This document shows, one piece after another, positions 8,403 to 15,709 of a stretch of 64,000 nucleotides of DNA. The notes beneath the pieces were generated by a model, which was given only the letters and a program-made list of their open reading frames with translations, was not told the DNA's origin and ran no database searches. Numbering within the stretch: the stretch's first letter is position 1; the number at the start of each line of letters is the position of its first letter. Both the position numbers and the translations under genes were made by a program. The stretch is from Exiguobacterium sibiricum 7-3 (GTDB lineage: Bacteria; Bacillota; Bacilli; Exiguobacteriales; Exiguobacteriaceae): the NCBI RefSeq assembly GCF_000620865.1, contig NZ_KK211190.1, positions 1,315,971-1,379,970 on the forward strand, in the 5' to 3' direction.

Positions 8403-8453
8403 AAACAGGTCTTCCGTCACAAGTCAATCACTTGAACGGAGGACCTGTTTTTT
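8403..8453 (+). terminator. Terminator after the tRNA, just before the regulator operon
   Basis: A 15-bp stem (8403-8417 with 8436-8450, one G-T pair), with a small inner CAAGT/ACTTG hairpin in the loop and six T in the tail. It leaves only 36 nt before the first regulator start, so it may act as an attenuator for read-through into that operon. Confidence 0.8.
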
Positions 8454-8488
8454 GTTTAAAACAGGGACTGATCTTGAAGGAGACATCC

Positions 8489-9364
8489 ATGAATCAATTA
8501 AATGTTTCGATTGGCAACGAAATTAAGCGGATCCGACAAGAACGGAATTGGACACAAGCCGAACTGTGCCAGGGAATTTGTAGTCAGGCAGAAATCAGTA
8601 AAATCGAGAATGGACGAAATTCACCAACGGTTGATTTATTACAACAAATCGCGGATCGACTTGAGATACCTGTTTCTTTCTTACTTGAAAACCAAAAGCA
8701 GCAAGAAAGTGTAAAAAAAATAGATCATATATTGCTGCAATTAACTAGAGAAGGAAGTTATGAACAGATTCGGTTGTATGATATTACTACCGATGATAGA
8801 TTTGACGAGACAATGATCTTGCTCAAATATTATCAGATTATCAGCGAATACCGTTTGAATAATTTTGACCACAGGACGACATCTGTTCAGCTTTCTCGAT
8901 TAATTGAATATTATGATATTAAATACAATTATCCGGATTTGTATTTAAGAGTAAAAATGGCAATAGCTATTTTGTACGCAGAAAATCAGGAGTATAAACA
9001 AGCTGAAAAGCTATATAAAGAGTTAGAAGAGACACATTTTGATTTTAGTAATGAAAAAGTGATCGAACAGCAGTTGAAAGTTATATATAATCATGCAAAA
9101 CTATTGTTTAAAATCGGGGACTATGAAGAGAGTCTAAATGTTGCATCAAAAGGTATTCATTCTAGTGTGCTTTTAAAGAATACTTCTTATATCGCACATC
9201 TTCATTATCAAATGGGGGAAGTCTTAGAAGCAATATATGGAGATAGTGAAGAAACCCGTCAAAGTTATGTTATCGCATATGAATTATTTACGGCATTTCA
9301 TATGAATCGATATGCAAATATTGTTAGAGAAGTAAAACGAAATTTCTTTTTGCCAATAGGATGA
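8489..9364 (+). CDS. PlcR-like transcriptional regulator (HTH plus TPR), paralogue 1
   Basis: 291 residues. The N-terminal Xre-type HTH (residues about 5-65) has recognition region CSQAEISKIENG, followed by five or so degenerate TPR-like helical pairs to the C terminus (LYLRVKMAIAILYAENQEYKQAEKLY, VIYNHAKLLFKIGDYEESLNVA). Length and repeat layout match PlcR of Bacillus cereus, a quorum regulator switched on by the PapR peptide. I choose ATG 8489, 8 nt after AAGGAG; the frame is open from 8432 through the upstream terminator. First of three tandem paralogues with 28 and 23 nt gaps. No peptide gene is visible nearby. The DNA is clearly AT-richer than the surroundings. Confidence 0.8.
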   Translation: MNQLNVSIGNEIKRIRQERNWTQAELCQGICSQAEISKIENGRNSPTVDLLQQIADRLEIPVSFLLENQKQQESVKKIDHILLQLTREGSYEQIRLYDITTDDRFDETMILLKYYQIISEYRLNNFDHRTTSVQLSRLIEYYDIKYNYPDLYLRVKMAIAILYAENQEYKQAEKLYKELEETHFDFSNEKVIEQQLKVIYNHAKLLFKIGDYEESLNVASKGIHSSVLLKNTSYIAHLHYQMGEVLEAIYGDSEETRQSYVIAYELFTAFHMNRYANIVREVKRNFFLPIG

Positions 9365-9392
9365 ATATTGATTATAAAGGGCTGTTTAAAAA

Positions 9393-10271
9393 ATGACTTC
9401 ACTTTCAAATTCAATCGGAAATCAATTAAGACGAATCCGTCTTGAACAACAACTGACACAAAAAGAAGTTTGCCAAAATATTTGTAGTCAAGCAGAATTA
9501 AGTAAAATTGAACAAGGAAAAGTATCCGCGACGGTTGATACGATTCAAAAAATCGCTAACCGATTAAATGTCTCAATGTTACAATTATTCGAGGAAGACA
9601 CACAGGCGATATCGTTTCAAAAATACGATCATGAGTGGACGCAACTTTTTCGCAATCAAAAATTTGATGCTGTTATTGATTCTGTCAAAGAAATTTTTTC
9701 TGCTCCGATAAATACTTCGATATATCTACTTGCTAAATATTTTGAATTGATTGCATTAGAAGGTAAAAAATCTTTAGATTATCGATCCTGTATTTCGGAG
9801 TTATCATTTCTAGCAGATCAAGAAGAAGTGTGGTACGAGTCACCATTAATGTATGTAAGAATTAAGTTAGCAATTGCAAACTACTATTATTTGAACCATC
9901 AGTTTGTACATTCAAGAAAGATTTACGAAGCAATACTAGCGATGGATTACAATACGGAAGAATTTAAAAACTTACGAATTAAAATCTTATATAACCATGC
10001 GCAACAATTATTTTTTCAAGGGGACTATCAAGAAGGGGTGAAAGTGACGGAACTAGGTATATCTGAAAGCATAGACCGAAAGAATTCTTCTTTTTTAGGG
10101 CATTTTTATTATCAACGTGCTAATTTTAAAGAAAAATTAAATTTTGATCTGCAAACAGTAAAAGATGATTATTCGATGTCGTATACTTTGTTTACTGCAT
10201 TTAACTTAGATCGTTACGTCGAGATTGTTGAAAAAGGAAGAAATGATTATTTATTGTTTAAGTTCTTATAA
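9393..10271 (+). CDS. PlcR-like transcriptional regulator (HTH plus TPR), paralogue 2
   Basis: 292 residues, same architecture as its two neighbours: HTH (about 7-65) then helical TPR-like repeats (LMYVRIKLAIANYYYLNHQFVHSRKIYEA, ILYNHAQQLFFQGDYQEG). The recognition region is CSQAELSKIEQGKVSATVD, whereas copies 1 and 3 share ENGRNSPT, so its operator may differ. The start ATG follows a weak site after a 28-nt gap from copy 1. It is probably co-transcribed with both. Predicted peptide-responsive DNA-binding protein of the RRNPP group; ligand unknown. Confidence 0.8.
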   Translation: MTSLSNSIGNQLRRIRLEQQLTQKEVCQNICSQAELSKIEQGKVSATVDTIQKIANRLNVSMLQLFEEDTQAISFQKYDHEWTQLFRNQKFDAVIDSVKEIFSAPINTSIYLLAKYFELIALEGKKSLDYRSCISELSFLADQEEVWYESPLMYVRIKLAIANYYYLNHQFVHSRKIYEAILAMDYNTEEFKNLRIKILYNHAQQLFFQGDYQEGVKVTELGISESIDRKNSSFLGHFYYQRANFKEKLNFDLQTVKDDYSMSYTLFTAFNLDRYVEIVEKGRNDYLLFKFL

Positions 10272-10294
10272 GGTTTTATCAAGGGAGACAGTTA

Positions 10295-11170
10295 ATGAAT
10301 TCACTACCTGTATCAATTGGAAATGAAATCAAGCGCATTCGTAAACAAAAAAAAATGACACAAAAAGAATTGTGTGACGGGATATGTAGTCAGGCAGAAA
10401 TCAGCAAGATTGAAAATGGACGGAACTCACCAACAATTGACTTGTTACAACAAATCGCTAAACGCTTACGTATTCCGATGTCGATGTTATTTCGCGATCA
10501 ATATAAAAGTGAGGAATTCCGTGAATGTGACCGACTTCTTACAAGTTTATTCCGAAGCCAACAATTTGATGAGTTAATAAATCAAATTGAGCAAATAAGA
10601 AGTCAGTCAACAAACAAGGAAATCTTACTCCTGTTGGAGTATTTTGAAATAGTATGCAATGAACGTACTAAAAAATTAGATTTTCGATCGAGTATCTCCC
10701 AATTAGCACATTTAACGGATACGGCAGAAGTTTGGTTTGAATCACCTCAAATGTATCTGCGGATCAAGATGGCGATTGCAAATTTTTATTTTGAAAACAA
10801 ACAATTTGTTCATTCGGAAAGTGTTTTTGAAGACGTCTTACGTCTGAAATTTGATACGATTGAATTAAAGAAAGCCAGAATTAAAATCATTTACAACCAC
10901 GCCCAGCAACTGTCATTTCAAAAGAATTATGAAAAAGGTCTACAAGTAGTAGCGACTGGAATTCAGGAAAGCCTTGCTTTGGATGATGCTTCGTTCTTGG
11001 GACATTTTTATTTTCAACGCGGTTATTTCACTAAAAAAACAAATGGTACCATGGATGATATTAAGCGAGATTTTACACTTTCCTATAGTCTGTTTAAAGC
11101 CTTTGAGATGCCAAGTTACGAACAACTTGTCATAGATAGCCATGAAGAGTTTTTACTGTACAGATTTTAA
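10295..11170 (+). CDS. PlcR-like transcriptional regulator (HTH plus TPR), paralogue 3
   Basis: 291 residues. The HTH (about 7-65) carries CSQAEISKIENGRNSPT-D, nearly identical to copy 1, so both may read the same operator. Its TPR half is closer to copy 2 (SQLAHLTDTAEVWFESPQMYLRIKMAIANFYFENKQFVHS), consistent with repeated duplication and domain exchange. GGGAGA precedes the ATG. The stop codon shares the bases TTAA with the stop of the convergent azoreductase gene, and no terminator fits between them. Ligand and target genes are unknown. Confidence 0.8.
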   Translation: MNSLPVSIGNEIKRIRKQKKMTQKELCDGICSQAEISKIENGRNSPTIDLLQQIAKRLRIPMSMLFRDQYKSEEFRECDRLLTSLFRSQQFDELINQIEQIRSQSTNKEILLLLEYFEIVCNERTKKLDFRSSISQLAHLTDTAEVWFESPQMYLRIKMAIANFYFENKQFVHSESVFEDVLRLKFDTIELKKARIKIIYNHAQQLSFQKNYEKGLQVVATGIQESLALDDASFLGHFYFQRGYFTKKTNGTMDDIKRDFTLSYSLFKAFEMPSYEQLVIDSHEEFLLYRF

Positions 11171-11796
11171 AATGTTTCCCCGGCCTTCTCACATGCGGAG
11201 AGGGCTTTTTTGACGAGTTCCTCCGCGCGGTCCGGATACTGTTGGTGTCCTTCTAAAATGATGGTCTGAACATCTTCAATGCCGAAGAAACGGAGTATGT
11301 CGAGCATGTAGCGAACGGCATGCTCGGAATCCGCTTTATCTGCAGTCGAGTAGTCCCCGCCGCGTGAATGCAACAACAATACTTGTTTTCCCTTCACCAA
11401 TCCGATCGACCCTTCTGCTGTATAACGGAATGTCTGACCTGCTTGCGCAAGATAATCCATATAGTTATGAAGGGGTGCCGGGACGGTCAGGTTCCACATC
11501 GGGAAAGAGAAAACGATTTTGTCCGACTCGAGAAACCCGGTCAGATACTCTTGTAATTTGTCGAGCGGGACATGTTCATCGGTCTCTACGATTTCCCCGC
11601 GAAACAGTTTGGCGGCAGCAGTTGCGAGACGTAAATCAAAAAACGGTAACCGTTCCTCGAATAAATTTAATACAACGACTTCATCGTCCGGATGATGTGT
11701 CCGGTAACGCGATAAAAAGGCTTCATTCATGTGGGAGCTGATTCCTTTCGTTTGATGTGTACTATCATTCGCTTCGATAAATAACAGACGGCCCAT
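11167..11796 (-). CDS. azoR: FMN-dependent NADH-azoreductase
   Basis: Flavodoxin-like oxidoreductase of 209 residues that reduces quinones and azo compounds with NADH. It is a cytoplasmic FMN homodimer, often part of thiol or quinone stress defence. The family motifs are FSFPMWNLTVPAPLHNYMD (FMN-binding loop) and LLLHSRGGDYS. I choose the ATG at 11796 (AAGGAG 10 nt upstream), which gives the standard length; an open extension to 11871 lacks family similarity. The stop overlaps by 4 nt that of the convergent third regulator. Confidence 0.9.
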   Translation of the reverse strand: MGRLLFIEANDSTHQTKGISSHMNEAFLSRYRTHHPDDEVVVLNLFEERLPFFDLRLATAAAKLFRGEIVETDEHVPLDKLQEYLTGFLESDKIVFSFPMWNLTVPAPLHNYMDYLAQAGQTFRYTAEGSIGLVKGKQVLLLHSRGGDYSTADKADSEHAVRYMLDILRFFGIEDVQTIILEGHQQYPDRAEELVKKALSACEKAGETF

Positions 11797-11971
11797 GACA
11801 TAACACTCCTTTCGATCTTTATTAGTCAAGTACCCGATTAAAGACTTCTTTAGACCTGACACGAACACCACTGAAGCAGTTGGCTTCCTGGCCTTAAATT
11901 CTGTGATGAATGAAAAGCAAACTGATGGAGTATTTAGGTTTTAATTCCAACTTAAGAAGGAAAAGGAAAGA

Positions 11972-13831
11972 ATGAATTTACGGAAAAGAGGGGATGATAT
12001 GAAGGCGCATACCCGTCCTTCATCGGAAAATCTTCACTATCATCGCGAAGTAAAAGCAAATTACCGGCTGTTCGGGATGATTATTTTTGTGCTGACGAGT
12101 TGTGGTTCCCTTTTATATGTTTTTTCAAGCAGTATGAGCCGAACCGGGCTGGATTGGTCTATCGGATGGCGTGCCCTTATAATTTTCAGTGTGGGAGGAA
12201 TTCAGTTTTTGATTGGGAAAAGTGATTTGACTGATCGTTGGAAACCGCATGTGATGTCGAGCGTCTTCTTATTAATCCCTTTCATCAACTATCCGTATAT
12301 CAATAATGGGGCACAGACGGTTTGGGCAGCCTCGCTACTATTCGTCTTGACGTCCTTAGTCGTCATCAATCGAACGATGTTACTGTATGCGACGGGGATC
12401 AGTATCCTGTCCCTGTTGTATGTCTGGTTAAAAGCACCGACAGGCACATCGGTTTTTAGTTCAACCGATCATATCGCACGCATTGGATTGATTCTTATCG
12501 CGACACTGATTAGTCTGTTGATCCATAGGCAATATGTTACGCGCTTGGAACGAAATATCGACTACTTGAAACGATTAAAGGAACAAGCCTTCTTCGATTC
12601 GGTCACGGAACTGGCGAATCGGTCCTTTTTTGTCATTGAAACAGAGAAAAAAGCAGTGACAGGAGATATTATCTGTCTGATCGACCTGGATGACTTCAAG
12701 ACAGTCAATGACGCTTTCGGTTACCGGACGGGAGACAGGACGCTTCATATTATCGGAAAACGGTTGATGACACGTTTTTCTGATTGCATCGTCGCAAAAG
12801 CGAGTGGAAGTGCCTTTTTATTACACGCGACATCTTCGCAACCGGATCGATTATGCGATGAGATTTTAGCGAGTATTTCTGAACGTGTCCAGATTGATTT
12901 TAAGCAAATCAATGTGACGGCGAGTATCGGGGTTTCATTCGTCAACGGAGAATCGATTGATCACGTCATCAATGATGCCGAGATTGCTTTATTTACGGCA
13001 AAATCAAATCGGAAAAATACGTTCGCCATCACGGATCAAGTAACTCAAAATGAACGTAAACGAGCAATGCAGTTGACGCGTGACTTATATGATGCCGATC
13101 TTGACCGCGATTTCTTTGTCTTGTTTCAGCCACAAGTCAATTCTGGTAATCATCGCATCACGGGAGCGGAAACTTTAGTCCGCTGGAATCATCCGAAATA
13201 TGGGCTGATTTCACCACTGGAATTCATTCCATTGGCAGAACGGACGCGATTCATCGAGACACTTGGAGGATGGGTAATGCGTAAAGCCTGCCTGCAAGGA
13301 CAGAAATGGTTAGACCAAGGACGAAAACCAATAACGATTGCCGTCAATGTTTCGCCTTGGCAGTTGCGACAAGAAGACTTTACCGAAAAGGTTTTGGAGA
13401 TTCTACGAACGACCGGTTTTCCGCCCTACTTATTGGAGATTGAAATGACGGAACATATCTTTATTGAGGGAACGGTACAAATCATTGAAACCTTAAATGA
13501 GTTGCACCTCCATGGAATCCGGATTGCGCTTGACGATTTCGGGACAGGATTTTCGTCGATGCAAACCCTCGTCGAATTACCTTTCGATCAGTTAAAAATT
13601 CCGAAAGAGATTGTTCGTGCTGCAATCGATTCGGAAGAAAAACGAGCTATCGTCGAAATGATCATCCAACTAGGAAATCGTTTGAAGATGACGATTGTCG
13701 CAGAAGGAATTGAAGGAATGGAAGAAGCGGAACTCTTGACAGAACTAGGGTGTCAGACGCTTCAAGGTTATTTATTCCATAAGCCGCTGGAAGCATTATC
13801 TGTTGAACCATTACTCGACCAAGAAGCCTAA
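11972..13831 (+). CDS. Membrane GGDEF-EAL protein with degenerate GGDEF, probable c-di-GMP phosphodiesterase
   Basis: 619 residues. The first 190 residues form about six membrane helices. Then follow a GGDEF domain (about 205-335) and an EAL domain (about 370-612). The cyclase signature is lost: at about residue 280 the segment reads KASGSAFLL where RxGGDEF is expected, so no cyclase activity is predicted. The EAL domain keeps ETLVRW, NVS, EIEMTEH, ALDDFGTG, VAEGIE and LQGY, but the usual KID reads KIP. Phosphodiesterase activity is likely but not certain. The ATG 11972 follows AAGGAAAAGG; a second start at 12002 follows GAGGGG. Confidence 0.85.
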   Translation: MNLRKRGDDMKAHTRPSSENLHYHREVKANYRLFGMIIFVLTSCGSLLYVFSSSMSRTGLDWSIGWRALIIFSVGGIQFLIGKSDLTDRWKPHVMSSVFLLIPFINYPYINNGAQTVWAASLLFVLTSLVVINRTMLLYATGISILSLLYVWLKAPTGTSVFSSTDHIARIGLILIATLISLLIHRQYVTRLERNIDYLKRLKEQAFFDSVTELANRSFFVIETEKKAVTGDIICLIDLDDFKTVNDAFGYRTGDRTLHIIGKRLMTRFSDCIVAKASGSAFLLHATSSQPDRLCDEILASISERVQIDFKQINVTASIGVSFVNGESIDHVINDAEIALFTAKSNRKNTFAITDQVTQNERKRAMQLTRDLYDADLDRDFFVLFQPQVNSGNHRITGAETLVRWNHPKYGLISPLEFIPLAERTRFIETLGGWVMRKACLQGQKWLDQGRKPITIAVNVSPWQLRQEDFTEKVLEILRTTGFPPYLLEIEMTEHIFIEGTVQIIETLNELHLHGIRIALDDFGTGFSSMQTLVELPFDQLKIPKEIVRAAIDSEEKRAIVEMIIQLGNRLKMTIVAEGIEGMEEAELLTELGCQTLQGYLFHKPLEALSVEPLLDQEA

Positions 13832-13833
13832 TA

Positions 13834-13894
13834 CAAAAGCTCAACCATGTTTCACTTTCGTCACGTGACGTCTGCGAAAACGGTTGAGCTTTTG
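13834..13894. terminator. Inverted repeat between convergent genes, probable terminator
   Basis: 13-bp perfect arms CAAAAGCTCAACC/GGTTGAGCTTTTG flank 35 nt. It sits between two convergent stop codons. The T and A runs are part of the arms themselves. Confidence 0.65.
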
Positions 13895-13898
13895 CATG

Positions 13899-14585
13899 TT
13901 ATAAATAGCGGGCGAAATGACGTTCGAGCATTTCTTGTCCGGCAGCGATGACGGCACAGATACCCCAGTAGATAAAGGCGATGACAAAATAAACTGTCAT
14001 GTAGTCGAACTCCCGTCCACCGACAATCTTCGCCCGTTGGAAAATCTCCGGGACCGTAATCATGGCGGCAAGCGAAGAGGCTTTGACCAAATCAAGAAGA
14101 ACGTTTGACAGCGGAGGAATCGCCAGTCGAACAGCCTGAGGCAAGATGATTCCTGTGAACACACGGTATCTGGAAAGTCCGAGCGATTGTGCGGCCTCCT
14201 GTTGACCGCGGTCCACCGATAAGAGTGATGACCGAATGATTTCAGCCATATAGGCGGCACTGTTCAAACTAAAACCGGCAATGGCAGCCGTCAATGCATC
14301 CAGTTGAATGTTTATAACCGGCAAACCAAAATAAAACATGAATAATAAGACAAGAATCGGAACACCACGCATGAATGAAATATAGAGAGTGGCAATTGCT
14401 CGTAACAGACGTGATGTGGATAAACGAGCCAAAGCAAGTAACAAACCGAGACCAAGGCCAATCACCATGCTGAGCAACGAGATCCAAAGTGTATGACCGA
14501 GACCACCTAAGATATAGGGAAAGGCTTCTCGTGCTAATTCTGGATTAAAGACGGACCGCCATTCAATCTCAAAGAAGCTGTTCAA
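13899..14585 (-). CDS. Polar amino-acid ABC transporter permease
   Basis: 228 residues with about five membrane helices, HisM/GlnP family. The permease EAA-loop signature appears as EAAQSLGLSRYRVFTGIILPQAVRLAIPP, which contacts the ATPase. The start is a TTG overlapping the stop of the binding-protein gene by 4 nt, so translation is coupled. No ATPase gene follows; the next gene is convergent after a terminator. It must borrow an ATPase, perhaps the GlnQ-type protein at 35808-36536 (inference). Confidence 0.85.
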   Translation of the reverse strand: MNSFFEIEWRSVFNPELAREAFPYILGGLGHTLWISLLSMVIGLGLGLLLALARLSTSRLLRAIATLYISFMRGVPILVLLFMFYFGLPVINIQLDALTAAIAGFSLNSAAYMAEIIRSSLLSVDRGQQEAAQSLGLSRYRVFTGIILPQAVRLAIPPLSNVLLDLVKASSLAAMITVPEIFQRAKIVGGREFDYMTVYFVIAFIYWGICAVIAAGQEMLERHFARYL

Positions 14586-15424
14586 TTCACGTCAACGAGC
14601 GTCGTCTTGATGTCAGGCATTTTCGAGACGTCTTTATTGGCATAGAATGTCTTCGACAGTTTAGCAAGCGTCCCATCTTTCTTCATCTTGTCGATTTCAG
14701 CATTGATGTTCGACTGTAACTCTTTGTTGTCTAAATCCATGATGAGTCCGACCTGACTTGGATTGTAGGCGATATCAGGGTGAATCGTAATGTCGAAATC
14801 TTTAAAGAAATCGACAGCCAGGCTCTGCAGGTAATAATCGTTTAAGATGACATCTGTCCGTCCGTTCGAGACATCACGCAAATATTGATCATTCGTCGCA
14901 TTATCATAAGTGACTTCTTTTGCACCAAATTTCTTGGCCACTTGCATGTAAGTCGTCGTTGCTTCTCCGGCTGCTTTTTTACCTTTTAAATCTTCGAGGG
15001 ATTTAATGCCAGATAAATCACTTTTACGGACAATCGCCGTCCCATACGTATATTTGTATGGTTTAGAGAAGGCAAACTTTCCTTTACGTTCATCCGTAAT
15101 CGTAATGTCGTTGGCTGCTAAATCCACTTGACCGGTGTTCACGCTTGTCAGCATACCGTCAAAAGACATTTCTTTAAATGCTACTTTTAAATCAAGACGT
15201 TTAGCGATTTCTTTGACGACTTCGACATCAAATCCGGTTAATTTATTACTTTTTTCTTCATGGAATGAGGTCGGATAAAGTGTACCAGCCGTTGCTACGG
15301 TCAAGGTTCCTTCTTTTTTAATTTTATCGTATGCGGTCATTTGTTTTTCTTCCTGACCACATGCACTAAGGACCAGGGCAGTTCCTGCAATCAAGAGACC
15401 CGTCCATTTCACAGAGTTTTTCAT
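14582..15424 (-). CDS. Extracellular amino-acid-binding lipoprotein of an ABC importer
   Basis: 280 residues with signal peptide and lipobox LVLSAC (C22 is the lipidated residue), then a periplasmic-type SBP-3 domain. Typical elements are GFDVEVVKEIAKRL, DLAANDITITDERK and the Arg after TDE that in the family binds the ligand carboxylate. It resembles cystine-binding TcyA/TcyJ proteins more than glutamine-binding ones, but the ligand is not certain. First gene of a two-gene unit; the permease start overlaps its stop. It is transcribed divergently from gltB, with a cre box in the shared region. Confidence 0.82.
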   Translation of the reverse strand: MKNSVKWTGLLIAGTALVLSACGQEEKQMTAYDKIKKEGTLTVATAGTLYPTSFHEEKSNKLTGFDVEVVKEIAKRLDLKVAFKEMSFDGMLTSVNTGQVDLAANDITITDERKGKFAFSKPYKYTYGTAIVRKSDLSGIKSLEDLKGKKAAGEATTTYMQVAKKFGAKEVTYDNATNDQYLRDVSNGRTDVILNDYYLQSLAVDFFKDFDITIHPDIAYNPSQVGLIMDLDNKELQSNINAEIDKMKKDGTLAKLSKTFYANKDVSKMPDIKTTLVDVN

Positions 15425-15557
15425 CGTTTAAATTCTCCTTTTCCTAACAAGCACTGATAATTTACTTTCTATTTAAAAATACCACGGAAAAAGGAATTGG
15501 CGCAAAAATGAATAGTCTCTTGAAAAATATTTTATTCAAAAAAATTATTCATCTATA

Positions 15558-15571
15558 TGTAAGCGTTATCA
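15558..15571. promoter_or_regulatory. CcpA cre box between the ABC pair and gltB
   Basis: TGTAAGCGTTATCA matches the cre consensus TGWAANCGNTNWCA at every fixed position. It overlaps a 16-bp perfect palindrome, TATCATCATGATGATA (15567-15582). It is about 140 nt from both divergent starts, so either unit could be controlled. Confidence 0.7.
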
Positions 15572-15656
15572 TCATGATGATACGGTCTATCAAGGAGTTG
15601 GAGTGGTTAATTTTTGGAAATATACATAGTAGCGAATAAACATAAAAAAGTGTAAA

Positions 15657-15677
15657 GTATATTTTAACAGAATATAC
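15657..15677 (+). promoter_or_regulatory. Inverted repeat in the gltB promoter region
   Basis: GTATATT-N7-AATATAC, a perfect 7-bp dyad, lies 33-53 nt before the gltB start. Its left half overlaps a TATATT that could be the -10 box. The -35 region is poor, as expected for an activator-dependent promoter. It is a candidate binding site for a GltC- or TnrA-like regulator, which is inference. Confidence 0.45.
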
Positions 15678-15709
15678 AGAAAATTTTGAACGGTTAGGAG
15701 CGTGGTAAT

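Noticed and set aside
15425-15557. Possible SAM (S-box) riboswitch before the cystine-like ABC pair
   Set aside because: No S-box core or terminator; the leader is AT-rich and unstructured.
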